From positions 1-30,213 of the forward strand of contig CAYYGL010000038.1 in NCBI GenBank assembly GCA_964471235.1: 30,213 nucleotides of DNA, given 5' to 3'. The position numbers were made by a program, and so were the translations under genes. The notes beneath the pieces are model-generated. The model saw nothing but the letters and a program-made list of their open reading frames with translations. It did no database searches and was not told where the DNA came from. This stretch comes from CAYYGL01 sp964471235. Lineage in GTDB: Bacteria > Calditrichota > Calditrichia > RBG-13-44-9 > J075. Each line of letters opens with the position of its first letter. The stretch's first letter is position 1. Of this stretch, positions 14,911 through 23,411 are shown one piece after another.

Positions 14911-16542
14911 ATGAAAAAAATCATCCTACCCGTCATTTTTATCATTTCTTTGCTTGTCGGCTATCTTATTTTGCTGGGCAACCGGCCAGCACCGGCAAAT
15001 TCGGACACCGCCCACTCCCATCCTCGCCAGGGCGGCACGCTCATCATTGGTATTCCCCGGGATGTGGACACCTTTAATCCGCTGTTCAGTGAGACGGTCT
15101 ATGCCCAGGAGATCGGCCATTTGATGCTCCTGGGATTGGCGGACCTGAACGCTCAATCGGAATTCGAACCCGAATTGGCGACCCGCTGGGAACAATCCGA
15201 TGAGTACCACACCCTGACCTACCATCTCCGCAAAGGTGCCCGCTGGCAGGACGGCGTGCCAATCACCGCCGAAGATGTGAAGTTTACCTTTGACCTGATC
15301 ATGGATTCCGTGGTCGCCAGCCCTGCCCGGGATATGGCTGAGTTTATCTCACAAGTTACCGTGGTGGATTCGTACACAGTTCAATTCCATTTTAAAAAAG
15401 CCTATCCGTATGAAATTTTTGACACTGCCGGGGAAATTCTGCCCAAACACCTGCTGAAACAGGCAGATCGCCGAAATTTGCGAACGCACAAGATCGGGAG
15501 AATGCCGCTGGCATCCGGACCCTTTAAACTCAAAAAATGGGTTTCGCAACAATACATCGAATTGGTTCCTAACGAGAACTATTTCGGGGATGAACCTTAC
15601 CTGGCGCGGGTTATTTTTAAAATAATACCGGATAACACCAATTTGTTAACCCAGCTAAAAACCGGGGAAATTGATATGGTGATCGGGGTTCCCCCGGGTG
15701 AGGCTCCGGAACTACAGGCTGCCAACCCGAATATTCGCCTGTACCCGGTCTCCGGCAGGTTATATTATTATACCGCCTGGAACGAATCCTTTCCGCCGTT
15801 TTCCAGCGTTCCGGTCCGCCGCGCCCTCACCATGAGCATCGACCGGGAAAAGATTATCAAGGCATTGCTCAACGGCTATGGCAAAGCCTGTGTGGGGCAT
15901 ATTCCCCCGATGATCTCCTGGGCATATAACGACACCTTACATCCTCTTCCCTATTCTCCCCAAAAAGCCCGTGAGATATTGGCAAAAGCGGGCTGGCAAG
16001 ATCATAACGGAGACGGATGGCTGGATAAAAACGGCAGACGATTCCAATTCGTTCTCAAAACCGATGCTTCCAACCCGATCAAAGCCGACCTTGCCGTGGT
16101 TATGCAGGAACAGTTGCGACAGGTAGGCATCAAAATGGATATTCAACTGGAAGAATGGACCGCGCTACTGAAAGACCTGAAGGAGAAAAAATTCCAGGCA
16201 TACATCGGCGGATGGAACACCTCATTATTTATTGACCCTACCCCGATTTTCCATTCTTCGGCTACCAATTGGTTCAATTATACCGGCTATGCCAACCCCC
16301 GGGTGGATGCCTTAATTGAAGCCGGCAGGGAAGAATTGAACCGCAATAAAGCGGCAAACATCTGGAAAGAATTGCAAGTACGGGTGTATTACGATCAACC
16401 GTATACTTTCTTGTTCTGGATAGACCGGATCGTTGCAGTAGATTCCCGTTTTCGGAATGTCACCCCCATCCCACTCAGTTCTTTATATAACTTAGAAAAA
16501 TGGTACGAAGCTGCGCCGGAGAAACAAATTAGCAAACGATAA
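14911..16542 (+). CDS. Peptide ABC transporter substrate-binding protein (SBP family 5)
   Basis: A 543-residue extracytoplasmic solute-binding protein of the OppA/DppA/NikA class. The N-terminus is a signal peptide or membrane anchor (hydrophobic residues about 4-24) without a lipobox cysteine, so it is either cleaved or kept as an anchor. The mature protein starts with the family pattern GGTLIIGIPRDVDTFNPLFS. Further typical segments are YHLRKGARWQDGVPITAEDV, SVPVRRALTMSIDREKII (the usual second-lobe motif) and AGWQDHNGDGWLDKNG. The ATG at 14911 has a strong GGGAGG 5-6 nt upstream. It is the first gene of a five-gene transporter operon; the ATPase gene follows 24 nt later. The substrate is probably a peptide, but family 5 proteins also bind nickel complexes, opines and sugars, so the specificity is open. 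Confidence 0.92.
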   Translation: MKKIILPVIFIISLLVGYLILLGNRPAPANSDTAHSHPRQGGTLIIGIPRDVDTFNPLFSETVYAQEIGHLMLLGLADLNAQSEFEPELATRWEQSDEYHTLTYHLRKGARWQDGVPITAEDVKFTFDLIMDSVVASPARDMAEFISQVTVVDSYTVQFHFKKAYPYEIFDTAGEILPKHLLKQADRRNLRTHKIGRMPLASGPFKLKKWVSQQYIELVPNENYFGDEPYLARVIFKIIPDNTNLLTQLKTGEIDMVIGVPPGEAPELQAANPNIRLYPVSGRLYYYTAWNESFPPFSSVPVRRALTMSIDREKIIKALLNGYGKACVGHIPPMISWAYNDTLHPLPYSPQKAREILAKAGWQDHNGDGWLDKNGRRFQFVLKTDASNPIKADLAVVMQEQLRQVGIKMDIQLEEWTALLKDLKEKKFQAYIGGWNTSLFIDPTPIFHSSATNWFNYTGYANPRVDALIEAGREELNRNKAANIWKELQVRVYYDQPYTFLFWIDRIVAVDSRFRNVTPIPLSSLYNLEKWYEAAPEKQISKR

Positions 16543-16566
16543 CCAGGGAAGGGAAATATTTCAGAT

Positions 16567-17567
16567 ATGCCCATGAAAAATAAGGCAGCCACATCGCAAG
16601 AGTTGTTAACGATTTTTCATTTGACCGTAGCGGTTGACCAGATAAGCGGTCAAACCCGGTTGTTGAATGATATTACCCTTTCCATCCGGCAGAATGAAGT
16701 ACTGGGTTTGATCGGGCAATCCGGTTCCGGTAAAACCCTTACCGCCCTGAGCATTTTAGGGCTTCTCCCCCCCACGCTGCAAATTTTATCCGGAGAAATC
16801 ATTTTTCAGGGGAAAAATCTGTTACGAATGCCTCCTCGGGAAATTCGGCAAATACGGGGGAAAGAGATTGCCATGATTTTTCAGGATGCCGTCGGGGCGC
16901 TGAATCCCGTGATTCCGGTGGGAGAGCAAATAGCCGATGTTATCAGAGCACACTTACCGGTACGTCAAAAGACTGCCCGGGAACATGCCAGAAAATTGTT
17001 AGAAACCGTTCATCTCCCCATGCCGGAAAAAATTTATCGANNNNNNNNNNCCAGATCGCCGAAGCAGTAGCCCTGCACCGGGGAGTCGCGGGATGGGGGG
17101 CGCGCAAGCGCGCCGTGGAGATGCTGGGCAAGGTCGGCCTCCCGGCGCGCGAGGAGCGCGTCGATGAGTACCCCCATCAACTCAGCGGGGGCATGGCTCA
17201 GCGGGTGATGATTGCCATGGCATTGAGCTGTTCACCCCGGGTCATCATTGCCGATGAGCCTACCAGTGCACTGGACGTCACAACACAGGTGGAAATCATC
17301 CGGCTCCTGCGGCGGTTGAAAACTCAATATCGCTTTGGGATGCTCTTTATCAGCCATAATCTCCCGCTGGTTGCCCGGCTGGCAGAACGAATCGCCATCA
17401 TGAATGCCGGAACTATTGTGGAATGTGACGACACCGACACCATCCTGCAGTACCCGCAACATGAAATAACCCGGGAATTATTGTCCGGGCACCCGATCCC
17501 GAATAACGACGACCTCTTCCAACCGGGCTCGGTTCCGTTCAATATTGACGGGAGGTGGGAAAAATGA
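16567..17567 (+). CDS. oppD: Oligopeptide ABC transporter ATPase, OppD/DppD type, broken by an assembly gap
   Basis: The 5' part (16567-17040, 158 codons) has the Walker A motif GQSGSGKT and the Q-loop region AMIFQDAVGALNPV, ending with LPMPEKIYR. Then come ten N (17041-17050). The 3' part is in another frame and holds YPHQLSGGMAQRVMIAMAL (ABC signature), Walker B VIIADEPTSALD and the H-loop LFISHN. Together this is one ATPase of roughly 290 residues, on the short side for OppD and with a shortened C-terminus. The segment just after the gap (17051 to about 17168) repeats a region already present before it and is far richer in GC, so it is probably foreign to this gene. True sequence probably runs from KIYR to YPHQLSGG with only a few codons missing. 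The gene ends in TGA overlapping the start of the next ATPase gene (ATGA at 17564). The product energises peptide import with its OppF-type partner. Confidence 0.85.
17041..17050. other. Assembly gap of ten N
   Basis: Ten undetermined bases within the OppD-type gene. The reading frame differs on the two sides and the protein segments on both sides overlap in homology, so the gap size is nominal and may hide a wrong join. Confidence 0.98.
17051..17168 (+). other. GC-rich segment, probable chimeric OppD fragment at the gap edge
   Basis: By count, 87 of the 120 bases at 17051-17170 are G or C (about 72%), against 23 of 60 (38%) just before the gap. In the downstream frame it reads QIAEAVALHRGVAGWG, then KRAVEMLGKVGLP, which is homologous to GEQIADVIRAHLPV and ARKLLETVHLP already encoded before the gap. 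An OppD protein has this region once. The segment therefore looks like the end of another organism's or paralogue's oppD joined in the conserved YPHQLSGG motif. Confidence 0.7.
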
Positions 17568-18613
17568 AATTGCCACTATTCCAAATCCGCGATCTCTCCA
17601 AAGTATACCGGGTTGGAAAATCCCTGTTCGCCAAATCGGCCGGCACACCGGTATTATCGAACGTCTCATTCGACATTTACCAGGGAGACGTGTTGGCAGT
17701 CGTCGGAGAATCCGGGTCGGGAAAATCGACTCTGGGTAAATGTATGATTCGTTTAATCGAACCCACTTCCGGTAAAATTTTATATAATGGGAAAGACCTG
17801 CTTGCCATGTCAGAAAAGACCTTCCGACCGTTACGCGCTCAGTTTCAGATGGTGTTTCAAAATCCACTCCAGGCGTTTGACCCCCGAATGAATGTTTTTC
17901 AAATTCTGTCGGAAGCGGTTCGCCAGAGTTCGGCATATCGGCAGGAAGCGGCACCGGAAATTATCCGCCGATACCTGGAAATCACCGGATTGCCCCCGGA
18001 ATTGCTCCATCGGTATCCCATGGAAATCAGCGGAGGGCAGGGGCAGCGGGTGGCACTTGCCCGGGCATTGATCATGCAACCCCGGCTGTTGATCGCTGAT
18101 GAACCCACATCCAGCCTGGACAATGCCATCAAATACCGGTTGCTTGAAGAGTTGATGCGCCTGAAGCAGACGTTCGGACTAACCATCCTGCTGATCACCC
18201 ATGATCTTGCCGTGGTTCGCCGGATCGCAGATCGGATCGCCATCATGTATCACGGCAAAATTGTGGAAATCGGCACCCAATCGCAAATTTTTGACTCGCC
18301 CCGTCATCCGTACACCCGGATATTGTTATCCGCCGCTAATTTCATCCATGAAGAGGAAGATAAGATCATTGAGTCACCGCTTCATCCCCATCTCCAGCGT
18401 TCCCCGGTTCATCCCATTCATGGAACCGGCTGTGCCTTTGGAGACCGTTGCCCGATTGCCCATCCGGCTTGTTCTCACACAATACCGGCGTTAAAAACGG
18501 TAGATGGCGAACACCGGGTAGCCTGCCTTCATGAAGAGAATTTGTGGACCGCACCCGCCCACTCCCCTCTCACGGCGGGTAAAAAACCACAGAAACGGGA
18601 GGCACTAAAATGA
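17564..18613 (+). CDS. oppF: Oligopeptide ABC transporter ATPase, OppF/DppF type
   Basis: A 349-residue ABC ATPase. Motifs in order: Walker A GESGSGKST, Q-loop MVFQNPLQAFDPRMNV, signature SGGQGQRVALARAL, Walker B LLIADEPTSSLD, H-loop ILLITHDLAVV. The C-terminus has the oligopeptide/dipeptide extension with four cysteines, including the pattern GCAFGDRCPIAHPACS and a later C in VACLHEE, a metal-cluster-like site known in this family. The ATG at 17564 overlaps the preceding stop (ATGA) and has GGAGG 8 nt upstream (17551-17555); a GTG three codons earlier lies inside that ribosome site and is not used. The stop codon overlaps the start of the permease gene in the same ATGA manner (18610-18613). 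It should pair with the OppD-type ATPase as a heterodimer. Confidence 0.92.
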   Translation: MKLPLFQIRDLSKVYRVGKSLFAKSAGTPVLSNVSFDIYQGDVLAVVGESGSGKSTLGKCMIRLIEPTSGKILYNGKDLLAMSEKTFRPLRAQFQMVFQNPLQAFDPRMNVFQILSEAVRQSSAYRQEAAPEIIRRYLEITGLPPELLHRYPMEISGGQGQRVALARALIMQPRLLIADEPTSSLDNAIKYRLLEELMRLKQTFGLTILLITHDLAVVRRIADRIAIMYHGKIVEIGTQSQIFDSPRHPYTRILLSAANFIHEEEDKIIESPLHPHLQRSPVHPIHGTGCAFGDRCPIAHPACSHTIPALKTVDGEHRVACLHEENLWTAPAHSPLTAGKKPQKREALK

Positions 18614-19581
18614 GGTTTTTCCCCTTTTTGCTCCGGCGACTGGTCTATGCGCTTCTGATCGTCTGGGGAGTTGTCACCCTCACTTTTATCATTCTTCACG
18701 CCGCTCCGGGCGATCCGGCATCCATCTACATTCGACCGGATATCGCCCCGGAAATCGTGCAAAGCATTCGTCATCAATTGGGTTTGGGAAAACCGGTTTA
18801 TCTTCAATACCTGGATTGGCTCCGTCAATGGCTTTCCGGCAACCTGGGCGTATCCTTTACCCACAACCGCCCGGTCGCAGAGGTGCTGGTGGAAACCATC
18901 CCCAATACCCTCCGGCTGACTGTGGTGGTATTTATTGTGCAGGCGATTGGGGGGATGTTGTTAGGGGTATTTTTGGCGTTTAAGCATCATACTTTCTGGG
19001 ATGCGTTTTTGGATAAACTGCTGCTGTTTTTTTACTCCCTGCCCGGCTTCTGGCTGGCATTGATTGCCATTCTGATTTTCTCCCTGAAATTAGGCTGGCT
19101 TCCTTCCAGTCATAGCGGTTCCATGTTCCTGACAGAGAACGATACCTGGCATCTCTTTCTGGACCGCTGCAAACACCTGATCCTGCCGACCCTGATTTTG
19201 AGCATCCCCTTCATTGCTTACACCGCCCGGTTTGTGCGGGGGAATTTGATAGACGTACTCCAACAGGATTACCTGCGCACCGCCATCGCCTACGGCTTAC
19301 CAAAGCGACAAATGTTCTTCAAATATGCCCTGCGCAACGCTTTGCTGCCGCTGGCAACCCTGACCGGTCTATACCTCCCTTTTTTGTTGGGAGGAGCCGT
19401 GGTGATCGAATACATTTTCTCCTGGAACGGTATGGGCAGATTGACAATCAACGCCATCCTCAGCCACGATTACCCGGTCATCCTGGCAACCTTTCTGATT
19501 AGCGCCGTTAGTGTGGTGATCGGCAATCTCTTGTCCGATATCTTGTATGCGTTAGTAGACCCGAGGGTGAACATCAATTGA
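18610..19581 (+). CDS. oppB: Peptide ABC transporter permease, OppB/DppB type
   Basis: A 323-residue inner-membrane permease with six expected spans. The N-terminal pattern FLLRRLVYALLIVWGVVTLT followed by FIILHAAPGDPA is diagnostic for DppB/OppB/GsiC proteins. The cytoplasmic coupling loop (EAA motif) reads TAIAYGLPKRQMFFKYALRN, with the conserved G at the expected place, and the C-terminal ALVDPRVN is typical. The ATG at 18610 overlaps the stop codon of the upstream ATPase gene, so translation is probably coupled. Together with the next gene it forms the membrane channel of the transporter. No irregularity was seen. Confidence 0.93.
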   Translation: MRFFPFLLRRLVYALLIVWGVVTLTFIILHAAPGDPASIYIRPDIAPEIVQSIRHQLGLGKPVYLQYLDWLRQWLSGNLGVSFTHNRPVAEVLVETIPNTLRLTVVVFIVQAIGGMLLGVFLAFKHHTFWDAFLDKLLLFFYSLPGFWLALIAILIFSLKLGWLPSSHSGSMFLTENDTWHLFLDRCKHLILPTLILSIPFIAYTARFVRGNLIDVLQQDYLRTAIAYGLPKRQMFFKYALRNALLPLATLTGLYLPFLLGGAVVIEYIFSWNGMGRLTINAILSHDYPVILATFLISAVSVVIGNLLSDILYALVDPRVNIN

Positions 19582-19592
19582 AAGGGAAACCG

Positions 19593-20489
19593 ATGGCAGC
19601 GGAAAATATTCTTCAACCGAAATCGTTCCCCTCTTTCCGGCACCGGAGCCTCCGGTTTCGGGGGACCCCCACATCGGTTCTGATCTGGTCAGCTTTTCTC
19701 CTTGTTATCACCCTCTGTTCCCTCTTTGCCGACGTCATTGCCCCCTACAATCCCAATCACCAGGGGAATTTATTGACGGAGCGTTACCAACCGCCTTCCG
19801 CGCAACATCTCTTCGGTACGGATAAGTTCAGCCGGGACGTTTTTAGCCGGGTGCTCTATGGCGGCAGAATTTCCCTGGGCATTGCTTTTGGGGTGATGGT
19901 GCTTTCCCTGACAATCGGGTTAATTTACGGAACCATTGCCGGGTATTGGGAGGGTATTATCGACTCGATGATGATGCGGCTTCTGGATTTTTTAATGACC
20001 TTCCCGGCAATCTTTTTGATCATTACCATTGTGGCGGTGTTCCATCCCAATCACTGGTATCTTGTATTGATTTTAAGTCTGGTAAGCTGGATGGAGACAG
20101 CCCGCCTGGTCCGGGCGGAGGTGCTTTCGGTAAAATCGCGGGATTTTGTGCTGGCAGCCCGGGGATTGGGATTAACCCACTGGCAGGTCATCCGCCGTCA
20201 TATTATTCCCAACTGTCTCACCCCGGTATTGGTTGCCGCCCCCTTTAAAATTGCCGAAGTCATCCTGGTCGAATCTACCCTCAGTTTTTTAGGCGTTGGG
20301 GTGCAGCCGCCGGTACCCAGTTGGGGCAATATTATCGAGAACGGTCGGCAGGCGATGCTCCATGCCTGGTGGATTGCTACTTTCCCGGGAATTTTCATCG
20401 CCCTGACCGTGATGAGCTTTAACGCGGTGGGGGAACGACTTAAACAGTTAGTTGCCCCGGAAAAACCGGGTCTTATTCGGCAGGTGTAA
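19593..20489 (+). CDS. oppC: Peptide ABC transporter permease, OppC/DppC type
   Basis: A 298-residue permease, partner of the OppB-type protein. It shows the family's N-terminal pattern (FADVIAPYNPNHQGN, then HLFGTDKFSRDVFSRVLYGG) and the coupling loop AARGLGLTHWQVIRRHIIPN. The C-terminus has the usual ESTLSFLGVGVQPPVPSWGN and ends with a GERLKQLVAPEKP-like tail. The ATG at 19593 is preferred, since AAAGGGA (19581-19587) lies 5 nt upstream; a TTG at 19578 that overlaps the preceding stop is possible but lacks a ribosome site. It is the last gene of the transporter operon; the sigma-54 activator gene follows after 63 nt on the same strand. Confidence 0.92.
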   Translation: MAAENILQPKSFPSFRHRSLRFRGTPTSVLIWSAFLLVITLCSLFADVIAPYNPNHQGNLLTERYQPPSAQHLFGTDKFSRDVFSRVLYGGRISLGIAFGVMVLSLTIGLIYGTIAGYWEGIIDSMMMRLLDFLMTFPAIFLIITIVAVFHPNHWYLVLILSLVSWMETARLVRAEVLSVKSRDFVLAARGLGLTHWQVIRRHIIPNCLTPVLVAAPFKIAEVILVESTLSFLGVGVQPPVPSWGNIIENGRQAMLHAWWIATFPGIFIALTVMSFNAVGERLKQLVAPEKPGLIRQV

Positions 20490-20552
20490 TTTTAACAATA
20501 TCAACCGGGTAACCGATAATATCACTTGAGACGGATGCAAAGGAGTTGAAAA

Positions 20553-21617
20553 ATGATACATGAGATGACAATCGAAACACCTGTGATAAAGCCCCTGACA
20601 CAGAATCGGTTCGAACAAGCAATTATTGGCGAATCCCCGCAGATCAAACGAGTGATATCCGAGGCAAAAAAAATTGCCAGAAGTTCCCTGATCACCACCT
20701 TGATTGTCGGGGAGAGCGGAACGGGAAAAGAATTGGTCGCCCGATTGATTCATCACATTGGCAATTATGCCAGCCAACCCTTTGTGGATATCAACTGTGG
20801 GGCAATCCCGGAATCGTTACTGGAATCGGAATTGTTCGGATATGAAAAAGGCGCTTTCACCGGGGCACACACCCAGAAGAAGGGGTTGTTTGAATTGGCG
20901 GATGGCGGCACTATCTTTCTGGATGAAATCGGTAATACCAGTTTAAATTTCCAGGTGAAGCTTTTAAAGGCTGTGGAAAACAAACGATTTCGTCGGGTGG
21001 GCGGGGTAAAGGAAGTGCAGGTATCGACACGAATCATTGCCGCTACCAATATTGATCTTTATGAAGCGGTGAAAGTCAAAAAGTTTCGGGAAGACCTTTA
21101 TTATCGCTTGAATGTCTGCCAGATCAGTGTTCCTCCGTTACGAGAACGGGCGGACGATGCCCTGATCCTGGCAAATCATTTTATCCGCCATTTTAATCGG
21201 GAATTTGAACGACATATCAAAGGATTAACCCCGGAGGCAGAAGAATTGATTAAGACCTACTCCTGGCCTGGAAATGTTCGCCAGCTTAAAAATGCTATCG
21301 AACGGGCGGTCTTGGTAGAAGCAGAGGAGTGGATCGAAGCTCATCATTTGCTGCGCCGTTCGGAATTAAGCCGCTCCAATGCCGTCGCAAAAACAGCTAT
21401 GCCGCTCCAGATCACCGATAACGAAATCCGTTTCAACCTCCCTCCCAACGGCATATCCCTTGAAGAAGTTGAACGACAGTTGATTTTGGCAGCACTTCAA
21501 AAATCCGAGGGAAATTTAAGCAAAACCGCCCGTCTACTAAAAATCAGCCGGGGTAAATTACGCTATCGCCTGGAAAAATTAAGAATCAATCCCCGGGTTT
21601 CCGAAACACCCCTATAA
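20553..21617 (+). CDS. Sigma-54-dependent transcriptional activator without N-terminal sensor domain
   Basis: A 354-residue enhancer-binding protein. The AAA+ domain begins almost at once (about residue 24), so there is no receiver, PAS or GAF domain, as in PspF-type activators. Key motifs: Walker A GESGTGKE (53-60), the sigma-54 contact loop GAFTGA (100-105), Walker B TIFLDEIG (120-127) and an R-finger region YYRLNVCQISVPPLRERADD. A Fis-type helix-turn-helix closes the protein (about 308-346: LSKTARLLKISRGKLRYRLE). An intact GAFTGA means it should truly activate sigma-54 polymerase. The ATG at 20553 has AAGGAG 6 nt upstream. It lies 63 nt after the peptide transporter and might be co-transcribed with it. 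Lacking its own sensor, it is probably controlled by a partner protein or by its level. The sigma-54 promoter at 5598 is a candidate target. Confidence 0.92.
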   Translation: MIHEMTIETPVIKPLTQNRFEQAIIGESPQIKRVISEAKKIARSSLITTLIVGESGTGKELVARLIHHIGNYASQPFVDINCGAIPESLLESELFGYEKGAFTGAHTQKKGLFELADGGTIFLDEIGNTSLNFQVKLLKAVENKRFRRVGGVKEVQVSTRIIAATNIDLYEAVKVKKFREDLYYRLNVCQISVPPLRERADDALILANHFIRHFNREFERHIKGLTPEAEELIKTYSWPGNVRQLKNAIERAVLVEAEEWIEAHHLLRRSELSRSNAVAKTAMPLQITDNEIRFNLPPNGISLEEVERQLILAALQKSEGNLSKTARLLKISRGKLRYRLEKLRINPRVSETPL

Positions 21618-21727
21618 GGAACAGGCACTTGGTAAATCATTTTGTTAAACGCCAACCCGCTACATTCAACAAAAGTTTGTAACATTCACCAATCTCATTC
21701 ATCTAAAGGCTTCAAAGGGATACCATC

Positions 21728-21781
21728 ATGAGAAACTCACAAATGAACTTCAAACGATGCCAGAACGAGAAGCAGAAATGA
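21728..21781 (+). CDS. Candidate 17-residue leader peptide coupled to the YtxJ-like gene
   Basis: A short frame starts at ATG 21728 with AAAGGGA (21714-21720) 7 nt upstream and encodes MRNSQMNFKRCQNEKQK. Its TGA (21779-21781) overlaps the ATG at 21778 of the following redoxin gene as ATGA. The downstream gene has only a weak site of its own (AGAAGCAGAA), so ribosomes ending this frame could restart on it. The peptide is basic, has one cysteine and no signal or membrane segment. Whether it is stable or only serves coupling cannot be told from sequence. Confidence 0.45.
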   Translation: MRNSQMNFKRCQNEKQK

Positions 21782-22131
21782 TCAAGTTGTGTAAAAACTA
21801 CCAACAGTTTCAGGAATTATTACAGACCAGTTACCGGAAACCGGTTTTTTTGTTAAAACATTCCAGCGCTTGTGGGATATCTGCCGGCGCCCGGGAGACA
21901 TTCCGGGAATTTGCCCGGAATTGTACCAACGCGGATTTCTGGAAAGTGCTGGTGATAGAAGACCGTCCGCTGTCCTTAACGATCGCCGAAGAAACCGGGG
22001 TACCTCACAAATCTCCCCAGGTAATTTTGTTTTACGAGGGTCAGCCGGTCTGGCATACCTCCCACTGGGCAATCCGGCACAAGAAACTGAAAAAGGCGCT
22101 GGAAAAATATATTCCGGCAAAGGTGGCATAA
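21778..22131 (+). CDS. ytxJ: YtxJ/BrxC-like bacilliredoxin-family protein
   Basis: A 117-residue thioredoxin-fold protein of the YtxJ (BrxC, monothiol bacilliredoxin) family. The diagnostic segment is FLLKHSSACGISAGA (24-38), where C32 aligns with the single active cysteine; YtxJ proteins typically read KHSxxCxIS. Further conserved parts are VIEDRPLSLTIAEETGVPHK and the SPQVILF strand with its cis-proline. The family takes part in bacillithiol-dependent redox control by removing bacillithiol from proteins; its presence hints that the host makes bacillithiol or a relative, though no synthesis genes are in this window. The ATG at 21778 is chosen because it overlaps the stop of the 21728 leader frame and gives the usual N-terminus; an in-frame ATG at 21757 would add MPEREAE. 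It is cytoplasmic. Confidence 0.82.
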   Translation: MIKLCKNYQQFQELLQTSYRKPVFLLKHSSACGISAGARETFREFARNCTNADFWKVLVIEDRPLSLTIAEETGVPHKSPQVILFYEGQPVWHTSHWAIRHKKLKKALEKYIPAKVA

Positions 22132-22239
22132 GCAGGGAAATCTCCCCTACCCCGGAGTGATTGTTAAAGTTGGTTATTGAAAAATGATAGGTGGGTGGTT
22201 ACCGATGCTATTTCCCCTTCCCCCGTTCCTGCCCTTTTT

Positions 22240-23007
22240 CTATTCCGACAAAAAAGAATCCACAATTTCCACAAATTGTTGGGGAGCCTGAAAATGCACC
22301 CAATGCCCGGCACCGGGAATGGTTACAATCCGCGCCCGGGGAAACCGTTTTAAAATCTCTTCCCGGTCCTCCGGTAAAATGTAATTGGATTCCCCCCCGG
22401 CAATGAACAATGCCGGTCCCGGGTATGGTTCGCCAATGGGGACATATTCCGCAATATGGGGCAAATACGTTACAATCACCGGGAGGTTAATCCGCCAGCG
22501 GAACCCGCCTTCTTTAACCCGCTCCAGATTTTTCAGCAAAAAACTGCGAATTACCGGATTGGCAATGAATTTCGCAAGATGGCTGTCAGCTTCCTGGCGG
22601 GATTGCAGACTTCGGGTATCCAAAGATTGCAGGGCTTTAAAAATACTTTCAAAATAGGGATTCACCACCGGGCGGGGAGGGATATCCACCACCACTAATT
22701 TTTCCACTTTCATCGGGTATTGCATTGCCAGTGCCATGGCAACCTTTCCGCCCATGGAATGCCCCATCAGGTAAGTTGAGGGAATCTCATGATCGCTCAT
22801 AAATTCCAACACATCCTGCACCATCGCCGGGTAAGTTAATTCCGGGTGATGGGGGGAATGCCCGTGATTACGCATGTCCAGCAGATATACCGCGTATTTA
22901 GGAGCTAACGCCTTTGCGGTACTCATCCAGTTATCCGACGCACCCAACAAACCCGGAATCACAATTAACGGTTTCCCCTCGCCGGTTTTCCGAAAGAACA
23001 GCTTCAC
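22240..23007 (-). CDS. Alpha/beta-fold hydrolase, YbfF-like
   Basis: A 255-residue alpha/beta hydrolase. The oxyanion-hole region is VIPGLLGASDNW, the nucleophile elbow is GHSMGG with the catalytic serine near residue 103, and the C-terminal catalytic histidine lies in GAGHWVHFQAP. The acid is probably within the GGESNYI region or the preceding strand. The strand LLDMRNHGHSPH and the lid beginning are typical of YbfF-like acyl-ester hydrolases and related haloperoxidase-like proteins. The substrate cannot be told. The start is GTG at 23007, overlapping the TGA of the upstream DUF2203 gene (23004-23006) as GTGA, with a GGGAG-containing ribosome site inside that gene. The two are therefore translationally coupled. 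No signal peptide is seen, so it is cytoplasmic. Confidence 0.88.
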   Translation of the reverse strand: MKLFFRKTGEGKPLIVIPGLLGASDNWMSTAKALAPKYAVYLLDMRNHGHSPHHPELTYPAMVQDVLEFMSDHEIPSTYLMGHSMGGKVAMALAMQYPMKVEKLVVVDIPPRPVVNPYFESIFKALQSLDTRSLQSRQEADSHLAKFIANPVIRSFLLKNLERVKEGGFRWRINLPVIVTYLPHIAEYVPIGEPYPGPALFIAGGESNYILPEDREEILKRFPRARIVTIPGAGHWVHFQAPQQFVEIVDSFLSE

Positions 23008-23411
23008 GAGTTTTTCTCCCCATTCTCCGCCAACAGTTCCGCCGGTATCAACTGTCGACCGGCATAGCCAGCCTCAATTTCATGGTAATAGTGAATGCTC
23101 TCTTCGTCACTGCGCCAGCACAGGAAAACTTCTTTCCCGTTTATTATTGCCGGAAAATCCACCAGACCAATGGAAAAATTCCAATCCTTGTAAAAACAGC
23201 CTAATTGCTCCAGTTCCAGAAAATAATCCTTCAGTTGTTCCATCATTGCCTGAATCTGGGGGTTATCCGCTGCATCATCCCCCAGCATGGTCATCAGGGT
23301 GCGGAGATCATAACCGAGGTTCAGAATGTCTTCCACAATCCGTTTCACTAACGGCAGCGTACGCTGTGCTTCCGCCGGGGTAAAATATTTTTTGAAATAG
23401 TTTATCTTCAT
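23004..23411 (-). CDS. DUF2203 family protein
   Basis: A 135-residue protein of the DUF2203 family. It begins KINYFKKYFTPAEAQRTLPL, the usual helical N-terminus, and ends with the best-conserved part: GLVDFPAIINGKEVFLCW, then a S-D-E-E-S-I-H-Y-Y-H-E-I-E run and AGYAGRQLIP. The function of the family is unknown; the conserved G-x-V-D-F, LCW and H-E-x-E elements suggest a ligand-binding site. The ATG at 23411 is taken as start; a TTG at 23417 would add two residues. The gene overlaps the downstream hydrolase gene by 4 nt, so the two products may act together. The spacer 23412-23665 before the next gene on the same strand shows no clear promoter or terminator. Confidence 0.85.
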   Translation of the reverse strand: MKINYFKKYFTPAEAQRTLPLVKRIVEDILNLGYDLRTLMTMLGDDAADNPQIQAMMEQLKDYFLELEQLGCFYKDWNFSIGLVDFPAIINGKEVFLCWRSDEESIHYYHEIEAGYAGRQLIPAELLAENGEKNS

